Assembly (NCBI GenBank): GCA_017302795.1
Contig: JAFLCB010000007.1
Coordinates: 169,147 to 233,146, forward strand
Length of the DNA stretch: 64,000 nucleotides
Direction of reading: 5' to 3'
Source of the DNA: Deltaproteobacteria bacterium
Lineage (GTDB): Bacteria; Bdellovibrionota; Bdellovibrionia; Bdellovibrionales; JAMPXM01
This document shows positions 1 through 8,291 of the stretch, one piece after another; position 1 is the first letter of the stretch; every line of letters starts with the position of its first letter. Under the pieces are notes generated by a model. It had not been told where the DNA came from. It saw only the letters and a list, made by a program, of their open reading frames with translations, and made no database searches. A program made the position numbers and the translations under genes.

Positions 1-696
1 GACGATGGTAAATGCTGGGGCCGAGTCATCAAGAAGAGCAAAAACGGACTTGAGGTCAAAATTGAATACGTCACTGGAGAAAAGGTAAATTTGAAACTAG
101 GCAAAGGCATGAACTTTCCTGACAGTCGGCTTGAGATTGATGAAATCACTAAAGAAGATTTCAAGAATCTACGGTTCGTTGCAGATCACGCCGATATGGT
201 GGGCCTATCTTTTGTGCAGACGACGGGTGCTATCGCAAAGGTAAGCCGAGAGTTAAAGAGACGAAGCCGGAATCAACTTGGCATCATTTTGAAAATTGAA
301 ACTCAGCTCGGCTTTTCAAACCTCCCGCATTTGTTGCTAGAAGCGATGAAAAACTACCCCGTCGGAATTATGATAGCCCGAGGTGATCTTGCTGTGGAGG
401 CCGGGTTTGAACGGCTCGTCGAACTTCAAGAAGAGATATTGTGGCTGTGCGAGGCCGCACATATTCCTGCGATTTGGGCCACTCAGGTCTTAGAGTCTTT
501 GGCAAAGACAGGACAACCCTCGAGAGCCGAGGTGAGTGACGCTGGTCTGTCTGTACGCGCCGAGTGCGTCATGTTAAACAAAGGTCCCTACATTGGTAAA
601 ACCGTCAGCACCCTTGATGACATCCTCAAGAGAATGGAAAAGCACACCTATAAAAAACGAAACGTCCATCGTCCACTCAATGTCGCCCGGCTTTAG
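1..696 (+). CDS. Pyruvate kinase, C-terminal part (5' end outside the window)
   Basis: The frame is open from the first base, so the gene starts left of the window. The visible 231 residues cover the end of the B domain (DDGKCWGRV) and the second half of the pyruvate kinase barrel: KGMNFPD, GLSFVQ, KIE, the nucleotide/metal loop IMIARGDLAVE and ATQVLESL followed by PSRAEVSDA. Pyruvate kinase converts phosphoenolpyruvate and ADP to pyruvate and ATP in glycolysis. The protein ends soon after VMLNKGPYIG and lacks the usual C-terminal allosteric domain, as in the short pyruvate kinase-like proteins of some proteobacteria. The equivalent of the usual MLSGE/S motif reads MLNKGP, as in that divergent subgroup. 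Family assignment is firm; catalytic activity is assumed. Confidence 0.88.
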   Translation, partial: DDGKCWGRVIKKSKNGLEVKIEYVTGEKVNLKLGKGMNFPDSRLEIDEITKEDFKNLRFVADHADMVGLSFVQTTGAIAKVSRELKRRSRNQLGIILKIETQLGFSNLPHLLLEAMKNYPVGIMIARGDLAVEAGFERLVELQEEILWLCEAAHIPAIWATQVLESLAKTGQPSRAEVSDAGLSVRAECVMLNKGPYIGKTVSTLDDILKRMEKHTYKKRNVHRPLNVARL

Positions 697-1107
697 CAAT
701 GCTTGGTTATTTTTGTCGCCGAAATGGTAGTCGCCCCGCGGCTAAACCAAACACGATTGAAAGTGAAATCAGCGCTGCTTTTAGAATTGATGGCAAAGTC
801 AGATTCTCAGCCGCGCCATAACCAAAACTTTGAATTCTCTGCCCGCGACTCGAGCTCTCATGCTTCTGACGATCGTGACAAAATATTGAAATCGAACTCG
901 GTGTCGCATGAATTGTCGTATCAAAGCCTGACCGATGACCCGCCGCCGACAGCTGAGCTTCGAGTCTCGTAACGGGCCCCCCGCACGCCAGAAATTCCAC
1001 TCCAAACAAGATAGCTGCTTCCATAAACACTTCAACCGGTGCGCGCGCTTTTATCACCGCATAGGAATCGACATCAAAACTTTCAGATACCAGTTCAATC
1101 ATTGGAC

Positions 1108-1275
1108 TCTGGTTTCGTGTCAGGACATTGTTCCGAAGGCTTCAATAACCAGGCCTGGCGCTGGACGACTGAAGTAAAAAGTGGTCCGAATAGTCAGGTA
1201 AGCTCATGGTCACGGTTGAACAGAGTCTGGGGTTATGAGGTTGTGAAGGGGATTATCGGTAGGCTCGCCCAATAA
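1108..1275 (+). pseudogene. Possible remnant of a coding sequence in the 697-1359 gap
   Basis: The 660 bp between the pyruvate kinase and the PadR gene hold no convincing gene. Several overlapping open frames on both strands have odd composition and no ribosome binding site. The most protein-like stretch is this plus-strand frame with the piece NNQAWRWTTEV and WSRLNRVWGYEVV, which reads like the C-terminal end of an exported or enzyme domain without its N-terminal part. I do not recognise the family. It may equally be non-coding. Confidence 0.22.
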
Positions 1276-1359
1276 TGACTACCTTCGTCGAGCTCTGGTT
1301 AAAAATATTGACGACCCCAATGCCTTGATTAACGATACATCGAATTACGAGGTATTGAA

Positions 1360-1695
1360 ATGGCGGTAGATAAGGAACTTCTTAAAGGTACAACTTCGAC
1401 GCTGGTGCTGCAGCTTCTGGCGAGAAAGAAAATGTACGGTTATGAAATCATAAAGGACCTGGAAATTCTCTCAGGCGGTCTTTTTGAGTTTAAGGAAGGG
1501 ACGCTCTACCCGCTGCTGCATAATTTGGAAGAGAGTGGGTTTGTAAGCTCGGAATGGGTAGGCGAAGCAGGCACTCGTCAGAGGAAATACTACTTCATTA
1601 CAAAAGATGGTCGCGCTCAGTTGAGAGAAAAAAAGGAAGCCTGGCTAGAGTTTAGTCGGACGGTTGAAAAAATATTTTTAGGCAAGGAGGCGTAA
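1360..1695 (+). CDS. PadR family transcriptional regulator
   Basis: A 111-residue winged-helix regulator of the short PadR class. The N-terminal helix-turn-helix (LKGTTSTLVLQLLARKKMYG) is followed by the family hallmark KEGTLYPLLHNLEESG and the beta-wing RKYYFITKDGRAQL, then a short C-terminal helix for dimerisation. PadR proteins bind palindromes as dimers and often repress the membrane-protein gene beside them. Here the next gene begins one base after the stop codon and encodes an HAAS-FtsW fusion, the usual partner type in Gram-positive genomes. The start is supported by the purine-rich sequence ACGAGGTATTGAA in front of it. The inducing signal cannot be read from the sequence. Confidence 0.93.
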   Translation: MAVDKELLKGTTSTLVLQLLARKKMYGYEIIKDLEILSGGLFEFKEGTLYPLLHNLEESGFVSSEWVGEAGTRQRKYYFITKDGRAQLREKKEAWLEFSRTVEKIFLGKEA

Positions 1696-1696
1696 A

Positions 1697-2863
1697 ATGA
1701 AAAACCATAAGGATCATCAACTAGGTGAGTATTTAAAAACTGTAACGGATGAAATGACATTCAGTGAAGCGCGAGAAGGGGCTCGAAGAGAACTTCGTTC
1801 TCATATTGAAGAGCATGTTGAGACTGCTTTGTCTTACGGGGTTCCTGAAAACGAAGCAACGAAAGAGGCTTTGAGAAGAATGGGAAACGCGAGGGATTTG
1901 GGTATTTCACTTAATAAAATTCATCAACCAAAGTTTGATTTTATTTTGCCTCTACTTGCAATTTTGCTATCGGCTGTTGGTATCTGGAATTTATCAGGCT
2001 CGCGTTGGGTTGGTTTGCAGACAATTTGGATCGCGATCGGCGCAATCATGGTGGGCGTAATTTATTTTTTACCTGTTAAGAGCTTTAAGAATTTAACAGC
2101 ATCGTTGTATGGCGTGGCAATTCTTGGATTGGTCTTGTCCTATTTCTCTGGTGTTGCTGAAGATGGGCAGCCCTATTTGTCTATTGCAGGTTTGAATATT
2201 AAAATGGTGGATCTTGCCGGTGCTTTGTTCGCACTGGGGTTTCCGGTTCTCGATTCGAGAATTAAGTTATCGCAGACTTTTTCGAAGAACTGGCTGAGCG
2301 TTTGGCGGCTCGGATTATTTTTTATGCCGATGATTTATTTTTCGTACAACGGGTTTGTCTGGCCGGGACTCTTGTTTTTAGTTTCGGGGCTTTGCTATTT
2401 GGGAATGTCGGGAATTTCAACATTAAGTTTTATCGGCGCAGGTGTTGTCGGGAGTGGAATGTTAGCAACGCGTCTGGCAGAGAGCGTTGTGTCGATCCAA
2501 GATTTAAATCGTGCCATCGTTGCAAACTCCCACACCGATTTTGCTCTGAGGTCTATGCAAGAGGCGATGTATGCTGAATCGGTTGCGGCTTCGTTACTAG
2601 TTGTAATGGTGATGTATGGGATCAGAGTCTCGTTCTCGATTAAAGATTTTAACTTACGTGCACTCGCATTGGTTGGAATCAGTTTGACGACTGTACAGAT
2701 TTTTACGAGCGTTCTTGCGAATCTCGGCCTGTTACCAATGATTTCCCCGGGTATCAATATTCCTTTCATCAGCTATGGCGGATCTGGAGTTATCGCGAAT
2801 TTTTTGATTGTTGGAGTTTTGGTTGGTTGCTTGAAACGCAAATCTTTAAGTGCAGTCGTCTAG
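1697..2863 (+). CDS. HAAS-domain / FtsW-RodA-SpoVE-like membrane protein
   Basis: The 388-residue protein has two parts. Residues about 1-75 form an HAAS/DUF1700-type helical domain with the paired-helix pattern RRELRSHIEEHVETAL ... ATKEALRRMGNARDLG, followed by roughly nine to ten membrane segments. The last segments contain GLLPMISPGINIPFISYGGSG, which closely resembles the end of FtsW/RodA/SpoVE proteins, the peptidoglycan glycosyltransferases and lipid II-binding membrane proteins. The central catalytic loops of SEDS proteins are not obvious, so polymerase activity is doubtful. It forms an operon with the PadR gene (1-bp gap, start preceded by AAGGAGGCGTAAA). Such PadR/HAAS-FtsW pairs are best known from Firmicutes, so transfer is possible. 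Confidence 0.8.
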   Translation: MKNHKDHQLGEYLKTVTDEMTFSEAREGARRELRSHIEEHVETALSYGVPENEATKEALRRMGNARDLGISLNKIHQPKFDFILPLLAILLSAVGIWNLSGSRWVGLQTIWIAIGAIMVGVIYFLPVKSFKNLTASLYGVAILGLVLSYFSGVAEDGQPYLSIAGLNIKMVDLAGALFALGFPVLDSRIKLSQTFSKNWLSVWRLGLFFMPMIYFSYNGFVWPGLLFLVSGLCYLGMSGISTLSFIGAGVVGSGMLATRLAESVVSIQDLNRAIVANSHTDFALRSMQEAMYAESVAASLLVVMVMYGIRVSFSIKDFNLRALALVGISLTTVQIFTSVLANLGLLPMISPGINIPFISYGGSGVIANFLIVGVLVGCLKRKSLSAVV

Positions 2864-2992
2864 AAAAATACTGGGAAACTTAGTTATCTAATGAACTGGT
2901 GGAAACCCGCCTCCCCCGAAATTATTCAGGATTTTTCTCTTTTCCAAACTCATAACATCCGAGCCTCGGTATCTTCATGAAATCATTAAGAC

Positions 2993-3122
2993 TATCGGCC
3001 TTCCTAAGGGCAGATTTTCTAAAAATTGAAAGTTTGAACAAATATCGGCCACTTTATAAATGGCCGATAAATGGCCGATAATATAATGGCCATCTTTACT
3101 TTGGCCGATAAATGGCCGATAA
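2993..3122. promoter_or_regulatory. Six-copy GGCCGATA repeat array upstream of the fic gene
   Basis: Four direct copies of TGGCCGATAA start at 3061, 3072, 3102 and 3113. Copies within each pair are 11 bp apart, one helical turn, and the two pairs are 41 bp apart. Two inverted copies (TATCGGCC) lie at 2993 and 3043. The last copy ends six bases before the fic start codon, so a protein bound there would block the promoter or ribosome binding site. The Fic protein has a C-terminal HTH-like region that could be the binder; this is inference. Confidence 0.7.
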
Positions 3123-3128
3123 TGGGAT

Positions 3129-4169
3129 ATGGCAAAATATCCGCACCTTACAAAACATCAAATCCCCTCGGAAATTAAATATTCCGACAGGCTTGTAAAT
3201 CTGCTGATGAGAATTGCTCAAACAAAGCCTTACATTGAAGAGTACTTAGGAAAACCGCTTGAGGTTCAGCTCTTACGGCAAGCCAAAATTCTAGCTATCA
3301 CGTACTCAAATCAAATTGAGGGGAATAGACTTGAAGAGCGTGGAGTAACAGAGGCTTTGGAGGGAAGTAAATCTAAGACCAGCGATAGAGATATCATCGA
3401 AGTTCGCAACTATAGTGATGCGCTTGAATACGTTGAAACCTTAGCTGGCGACAAAAGAAAGCTGAAAATTCGTGATATGTGCGACATCCAAAAATTGGTT
3501 ACAAAAGATCTTTTGGAAGAAAAGAAACAGTGGGGTGATATTCGCACGATCAAAGTTGGTATTGTGGATGCGCATTCCGGGAAGAAGATTGACGATGTTC
3601 CAGAGCCTCATTTTTTAAAAGAGCTATTAGGAGATTTGTGGAATTGGCTTGATGATCATCAGGACATCGACCCATTTGTGAGGTCTTTTGCTTTTCATTA
3701 TCTAGCCGTCGCAATTCATCCATTTGCAGATGGAAACGGTAGAACGATGCGACTGATGCAGCATCTGTTGCTTCTTAAAAGAGGAGAAGAGATCGCGCGA
3801 TTTGTTCCCAGTGAAACGGCGATCATGGCGACGAGGGGTCGATACTACTCTTCCATTCGTCAGTGTAAGGCCTTGGGAAGTCTCAATCCTATATTGGAAT
3901 ATTTGGCGGAGTGTTTTGCTATAGCGGCCGAAAATGTCATTCAAGATAGCAAGAGGCTTGTTAAGCAAAGTTTGGATAGAAAACCAGAGGCCCGGCGAGA
4001 GAAGATTATAACTTTAAGTCGACAGAAAAAGGAGTTTGGTATTCAGGATGTGGTCAATGTATTGCCGGAGGTTCCGTTGCGAACTTTACGGCGCGATCTA
4101 GATTCTTTGGTTACTGAAAAAAAGCTGAAGGTAAATGGTGCTAATAAGAACCGAACTTATTCTAAGTAA
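3129..4169 (+). CDS. Fic family protein (probable AMPylating enzyme) with C-terminal wHTH
   Basis: The 346-residue protein carries the complete Fic motif HPFADGNGRTMR at about residues 197-208; the His is catalytic and the GNGR loop binds nucleotide phosphates. An inhibitory motif of the (S/T)xxxE(G/N) type is visible N-terminally at about residues 58-66 (TYSNQIEGN), which makes it a class II Fic protein held inactive by its own helix. Residues about 275-346 (REKIITLSRQ ... VPLRTLRRDLDSLVTEKKL) look like a winged helix-turn-helix, so the protein may also bind DNA, possibly the repeat array just upstream. Fic enzymes usually transfer AMP to hydroxyl side chains of target proteins. The target is unknown. 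It stands alone and is convergent with the following integrase. Confidence 0.93.
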   Translation: MAKYPHLTKHQIPSEIKYSDRLVNLLMRIAQTKPYIEEYLGKPLEVQLLRQAKILAITYSNQIEGNRLEERGVTEALEGSKSKTSDRDIIEVRNYSDALEYVETLAGDKRKLKIRDMCDIQKLVTKDLLEEKKQWGDIRTIKVGIVDAHSGKKIDDVPEPHFLKELLGDLWNWLDDHQDIDPFVRSFAFHYLAVAIHPFADGNGRTMRLMQHLLLLKRGEEIARFVPSETAIMATRGRYYSSIRQCKALGSLNPILEYLAECFAIAAENVIQDSKRLVKQSLDRKPEARREKIITLSRQKKEFGIQDVVNVLPEVPLRTLRRDLDSLVTEKKLKVNGANKNRTYSK

Positions 4170-4209
4170 TCCAAAATGAAGCAGGATTCACCCAGAGCTG
4201 AGCCTCGAG

Positions 4210-5352
4210 CTACCGTTTCCGTAGCTCAAACACGTTATCAAGCCTCTCCTCAAGCACTGGAACTGCTATATTGAGGCTCTCAGTCGCACCTTCAACATCC
4301 TTTCCCGAAAGCCGCAAATAGCCTTGGGTGGTCTTTAAAAACGAGTGGCCCACAATGGCCATCACTTTAGAAAGTGGAACTCCGTTATTGAGCATTTGCG
4401 TAATGAACGTAGCTCGGAGGTCGTGGAGCTTTACTGGTGTAATGCCGATTTCCTCGCAGAAGTTCTTTAAAATCTTCGCCTGATCTCCTTGGTTCCACTC
4501 CCACAACCTGGGGAGCACGAACTCCGAGTCCTTCGAATATTTCAATTTCAACTCCTCAAGAAACTTTCGACATTCAGTTGATACGGGATAAATCCGATTC
4601 TTCGCGGTCTTTGTTGGCCCTTGACCGTTGTACCTTGTCCAGGCTTTGCTGATATTGATCTTTCCTGTGACGAGATCAACATCGGTCCACCTGAGACTAT
4701 ACAGTTCGCCTGAACGCATTCCGGTGAGTAGTGCGAGCGTCCAATGGGGAAAGAATCTGTGATCAGTTTTCTTGGCCTGTAGAAGCAGAATCCCAATTTC
4801 ATTTCTATTGAGAACTCCTTGATTGGCTTCGGCACATCTCACTCTAATTCCAACCGCCGGATTGCGGACGATCAGACCTTCTTCGATTGCGATGTTAAAG
4901 ACGCGTTTTACGATCTTTAATAGTCCGCGCTTGGTGTAGCTCGAAGTCTCTTCGGCAGTTTCAAACACGGCCGCGTGAACATCGCTCAGCTTAATATCAT
5001 CCACAAACTTGTCATTCCAGATGGGATTTAACCAATTGTTCAAGCAGTGCTTGTAATTGAAGTAGGTCGAAGTTCTGTATTCGACCCGGTACTTTTCAAG
5101 TACGTGGCCAATCCATTGCTTCCAGGTCACTTTTGATTTGTGGCCTTCGAGCTCCATCATGAGTTCGAACTCGGCCTTCTTTGCTTCGCGTTCGCTATTA
5201 AACCAACGCTTGCGCTGTTCCCAGCGTAAGTTGCAGCGGCACCGGTTAATGCGCCGCTCAATGCGCCAAGTCTGACCGATTGATCGAGTGTCGAACACGA
5301 CACTGACAAAACCACTATGGGGCGCAATAAAAGTATGCGTTTCATTTCGCAT
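4210..5352 (-). CDS. Tyrosine recombinase/integrase with replaced N-terminus
   Basis: The catalytic half is a complete phage-type integrase: TGMRSGELYSLRW (first Arg), HDLRATF (His-x-x-Arg), VGHSFLKTTQGY (His and nucleophilic Tyr). From residue ~46 onward it closely follows the integrase at 17712-18806. The first ~45 residues do not: they read through, in another frame, the start of a lipoprotein gene (see 5217-5345). The arm-binding AP2-like N-terminal domain seen in the paralogue is gone. The gene is therefore a deletion product joining integrase to a conjugation-module lipoprotein gene, and arm-site binding is probably lost. It marks the remains of an older element of the same family as the large one to the right. 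Confidence 0.85.
   Translation of the reverse strand: MRNETHTFIAPHSGFVSVVFDTRSIGQTWRIERRINRCRCNLRWEQRKRWFNSEREAKKAEFELMMELEGHKSKVTWKQWIGHVLEKYRVEYRTSTYFNYKHCLNNWLNPIWNDKFVDDIKLSDVHAAVFETAEETSSYTKRGLLKIVKRVFNIAIEEGLIVRNPAVGIRVRCAEANQGVLNRNEIGILLLQAKKTDHRFFPHWTLALLTGMRSGELYSLRWTDVDLVTGKINISKAWTRYNGQGPTKTAKNRIYPVSTECRKFLEELKLKYSKDSEFVLPRLWEWNQGDQAKILKNFCEEIGITPVKLHDLRATFITQMLNNGVPLSKVMAIVGHSFLKTTQGYLRLSGKDVEGATESLNIAVPVLEERLDNVFELRKR
5217..5345 (-). pseudogene. Truncated lipoprotein start (glycine-zipper type)
   Basis: On the minus strand a good ribosome binding site (AGGAGGAATGCGAA) precedes ATGAAACGC. The frame gives a lipoprotein signal with lipobox LSVSC, then STLDQSVRLGALSGALTGAA, a glycine/alanine-rich membrane zipper. 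It resembles the intact lipoprotein of the conjugation operon at 22425-22868. Near 5217 the sequence switches to integrase homology in a different frame, so only ~43 codons survive. It is the other half of the deletion junction that made the chimeric integrase. Confidence 0.65.
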
Positions 5353-5400
5353 TCCTCCTGTGTTTTGAATTTAGTGGAGGAGTGGATTTAGTGGGCGGGG

Positions 5401-6039
5401 TTAAGTAGAAATTTTAGGTTTCTTATCATTCGTTTGGATACCCTTCCAAGGATCGCCCGGAAGCAGAGTCAGTGTTCGCTGTTTGAGGAGTTCGCCCGCA
5501 GCCTGAATGTCAAACTTCGCGGTGCCTGGTCTGAGCAGCGGCTGAATATCTTCGAGAAAGGCGTTGTCGCCTAGCTTTGCGTGTAGGTTGGCTTCGTATT
5601 CTGCGCGCGAAACGGTGCTGCCGCCGTGTTCCATATATTTCTGGAAGCAGGCGATCATCTTTTGGTCGTCCAAGTCCTTAAAGTGTTGATAGGCCATGCT
5701 CATGTCATAGGGGTCGCGTCCCTTTTTTCTCTGGTAAAGTGCGCGAAGCTTCGTTCCCAGAATTTCTTCAATCTCAAAAGTCAGGATGTCGCAGCTTCCA
5801 GTAAACCAGGTGCTTTGCATCTCAAATTCAGTCTTTTTGTGTCTGAGCACGGTGAAGTGCTCTCCATTGTTGATCTCGATCTTTAGTCGCATCGGAACTT
5901 GTGGTGGTTCTTCGCTTTGAAATCGGTATTTCAGTGCGATCGTCGAACTTAGTGGGTATACAGCAGACCGAAGTACATCTGAGCCAGGACTGACGGGTAC
6001 TAAACTCCTAGGTAAGGTCATGTATAACTTTGCGGGCAC
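5401..6039 (-). pseudogene. AbiEii/AbiGii-type nucleotidyltransferase toxin, C-terminal fragment
   Basis: From about residue 33 the 212-residue frame matches the C-terminal two thirds of AbiEii toxins: LKYRF near the start, LKIEINN, the region around LTFEIEEILGTKLRALYQR and the KGRDPYDM motif. AbiEii proteins are toxic nucleotidyltransferases that work with the AbiEi antitoxin in phage defence. The N-terminal nucleotidyltransferase core with its GS...D-x-D signature is missing, and no AbiEi gene is present. The first ~30 residues are antisense to the barrel-protein remnant on the plus strand, so the junction lies near 5945. The product should be inactive. Confidence 0.75.
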
Positions 6040-6274
6040 AGTGCCTGTTATTCGCTATAGTTATGCAGGGGTGGGGCTAGGTCCCGTGTATGATAACGAA
6101 GGCAGTCCTCAAAGGTGGAATCTAGAGCTTGCGTCACAAGTTGGATTTGAAACTCCGCTTAGCGACGAAGCAGCTTCAAATTTTTCGCTCGTTGCTAATG
6201 TGGCCGTTTTGCTCGTGAAAGGTGGAAGTCCAAGTTCGGCATCGGCGAACGGTGTTGCGAAGTATTGGTTCTAG
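5950..6274 (+). pseudogene. 3' remnant of an outer-membrane beta-barrel gene
   Basis: A plus-strand frame open from about 5950 gives alternating hydrophobic/polar strands (YNFAGTVPVIRYSYAGVGLG, WNLELASQVGFETPL, NFSLVANVAVLLVKGG) and ends in YWF, the aromatic C-terminal residue typical of Bam-inserted barrels. There is no start codon with a ribosome site and the 5' part is replaced by the AbiEii fragment. A strong terminator follows 13 bases after the stop, as expected at the end of a former gene. Confidence 0.55.
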
Positions 6275-6286
6275 GTGCATCGCAAT

Positions 6287-6320
6287 CACTCGGTCGGCAT
6301 TTCGACCGAGTGGTTCCTTT
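6287..6320 (+). terminator. Rho-independent terminator-like hairpin
   Basis: Perfect 10-bp arms CACTCGGTCG (6287-6296) and CGACCGAGTG (6303-6312) with a 6-base loop, followed by GTTCCTTT. It sits just after the barrel-protein remnant and ahead of the CBS gene. Confidence 0.7.
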
Positions 6321-6416
6321 CGTGCGCTCAGGCAGCGTCGTGCGTGAGCCAAGCTATGGCAGCGTGCTCGGCGATTTATTCTTGTGCACTTGGACTTTAT
6401 TTGGTTTCTTAAAGAG

Positions 6417-7058
6417 ATGTTCAATTTTGCTGTGGCCGGATCTCTCGAGCGGTATCAACCCATTCAGCGTGAGCCTTCGGTTCGCCCTGTCGATCAGGTA
6501 AGCCCCGCGGACCAAACCGGTAGTATATGGGCTGGTACTGAAGGCGAAAAATTTGAACTTCCAGAGCAGGGCCGTCAGGCCTCAACCACGAGGTTTGTAC
6601 CGGCGAGGGGTTACAGCTCGGATGCATCCGCAAGGAAGCCCCTTCAGAGAAAACGTGCCTGGATCGTTGCGGACCTAATGACGAAGTCTGTCCAGACCTT
6701 GCGTGGGGACGATACTGTTTCAATGGCAAAGAGCTTTCTCGAGGGAACCGGCTTTCGACATATTCCCATCGTAAATGTGTTCAAGCGAATCGACGGATTG
6801 ATCTCGGACCGGGATCTTTTGCGCACAAGCAAAGATCAAATAGATGAGCGCTCTGTGCCGATCTCCGCCATCATGACAAAGCGAATGCTAACGTGCTTTC
6901 CGGAAACCCCGCTTCGCTTAGCCGCGCACACAATGCTTGAAGAAGGTTTTTCGTCTCTGCCAGTGGTAGATCTCGATGGTTTCCTGCTTGGAATCCTTAC
7001 TACCGGTGATATCTTGAAAGCCATAGTCAATGAGGCACCTTTAGAAATCTGGGCCTAG
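6417..7058 (+). CDS. Tandem CBS-domain protein
   Basis: The C-terminal ~130 residues form two CBS motifs: VADLMTKSVQTL ... GFRHIPIVNVFKRIDGLISDRDLL and ISAIMTKRMLTC ... GFSSLPVVDLDGFLLGILTTGDILK. Such a Bateman pair usually binds adenine nucleotides and senses energy state. The ~85 residues before it are low-complexity and poorly conserved. I chose ATG 6417; an in-frame ATG at 6384 is also possible. The gene lies 17 bp before ppk2, so the two are probably co-transcribed, which fits an energy or phosphate theme. Confidence 0.83.
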   Translation: MFNFAVAGSLERYQPIQREPSVRPVDQVSPADQTGSIWAGTEGEKFELPEQGRQASTTRFVPARGYSSDASARKPLQRKRAWIVADLMTKSVQTLRGDDTVSMAKSFLEGTGFRHIPIVNVFKRIDGLISDRDLLRTSKDQIDERSVPISAIMTKRMLTCFPETPLRLAAHTMLEEGFSSLPVVDLDGFLLGILTTGDILKAIVNEAPLEIWA

Positions 7059-7075
7059 CTGGAAGGAAGTGTTAA

Positions 7076-8158
7076 ATGGTTGAAGCTAAACGGCGTACTG
7101 CAAAAAAACGAACACAAAAATTTAAAGCGACAGACATCATCTCAATCAAGGATGCACCACAAATGGGTGAGGCTTCTTTGAAAAAGTTTGCAGTTCATGA
7201 AGCCGTAGAGTCGGCCGAAGGCAAGGAATCATCTTTTATGGATTCCTATTTTACTCAGTATCAGACGCGCGATCTTCAGCGGTTGTTTAAGCGTGTTATC
7301 AAAATGCGAGAAGATCGTGAACAGCTTCAGGGTTTTGATCCTGATGCAGAGCTTGCGGAAAATTGGCGTAAGGGTGGATACCCTTATAAAAACCGAATGC
7401 AGCGTCGAACTTATGAGAAACAGAAGTTTTTGTTGCAGGTTGAAATGTTAAAGCTGCAGGCATGGGTGAAAGAGACAGGCCAAAGAGTTGTGATTTTATT
7501 TGAGGGACGCGATGCCGCCGGTAAAGGGGGTACGATTAAGCGTCTTATGGAGCATCTCAATCCGCGCGGTGCGCGAGTTGTCGCCCTCGAGAAACCCACG
7601 CAGCAAGAGCGTGGCCAGTGGTATTTTCAACGGTATGTCGAGCACCTGCCTACGAATGGTGAAATCGTGATGTTCGACCGCTCTTGGTACAATCGTTCCG
7701 GCGTCGAACATGTTATGGGTTTTTGTGATGAAAACGAATATCAGTTGTTTTTGAAGCAGGCCCCTGAGTTTGAACGAATGCTGATCAGCAACGGGGTTCA
7801 TCTCATTAAGTTTTGGTTTTCCGTGAGTCGGGACGAACAGAAGCGACGTTTCAAGGAGCGGGAACAGCACCCGCTGAAGCAATGGAAACTGAGCCCTGTG
7901 GATATGGCCTCACTTGATAAGTGGGATGATTACACTCAGGCCAAAGAAAAGATGTTTTTTCATACCGACACCGCGGAGTCTCCGTGGATTGTGATTAAGT
8001 CAGATTGTAAAAAGCGTGCTCGCCTGAGCGCTATGAAATGTGTTTTAGAGCGATTCAATTACTCGAATCGTGAAGATAAAAGTATCAGCTCGCTCGACCG
8101 CTTGATTGTCGGCCGAGCCCACACGATCTATGAAAAAGGCGAAAATCCAGGAATTTAG
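7076..8158 (+). CDS. ppk2: Polyphosphate kinase 2 (PPK2 family)
   Basis: The 360-residue protein has the PPK2 P-loop kinase fold. Walker A is GRDAAGKGG (about residues 143-151), the lid-side motif is KPTQQERGQWYFQRYVEHLP and Walker B is VMFDRSWYNRSGVEHVMGFC, followed by FWFSVSRDEQKRRF and the tryptophan-rich WKLSPVDMASLDKWDDYT. PPK2 enzymes transfer phosphate between polyphosphate and nucleoside mono- or diphosphates, and this single-domain length fits class I. The ~70-residue N-terminal extension is Lys-rich. The CBS gene upstream and the cation ATPase downstream may form an energy/ion-stress group, now split by an insertion sequence. The start is supported by GGAAGGAAGTGTTAA. Confidence 0.92.
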   Translation: MVEAKRRTAKKRTQKFKATDIISIKDAPQMGEASLKKFAVHEAVESAEGKESSFMDSYFTQYQTRDLQRLFKRVIKMREDREQLQGFDPDAELAENWRKGGYPYKNRMQRRTYEKQKFLLQVEMLKLQAWVKETGQRVVILFEGRDAAGKGGTIKRLMEHLNPRGARVVALEKPTQQERGQWYFQRYVEHLPTNGEIVMFDRSWYNRSGVEHVMGFCDENEYQLFLKQAPEFERMLISNGVHLIKFWFSVSRDEQKRRFKEREQHPLKQWKLSPVDMASLDKWDDYTQAKEKMFFHTDTAESPWIVIKSDCKKRARLSAMKCVLERFNYSNREDKSISSLDRLIVGRAHTIYEKGENPGI

Positions 8159-8291
8159 ATTTGAAGATTAGTCGCGGGTGATGCAAGATGGTTTTCAGTG
8201 CTTGCAAAGGGGTTCCTATCTGCTTCGCTATTGAGGTAACCCCCGAATTTATGCCATTCGGGACTTGAATCTTCCGCTTCCGCTTCCGCTT

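Noticed and set aside
707..1102. 131-residue minus-strand frame between pyruvate kinase and PadR genes
   Set aside because: No ribosome site, no recognisable domain, and overlapping frames of similar length on the other strand.
5626..5886. Plus-strand frame inside the AbiEii fragment
   Set aside because: Antisense shadow of clear AbiEii homology.
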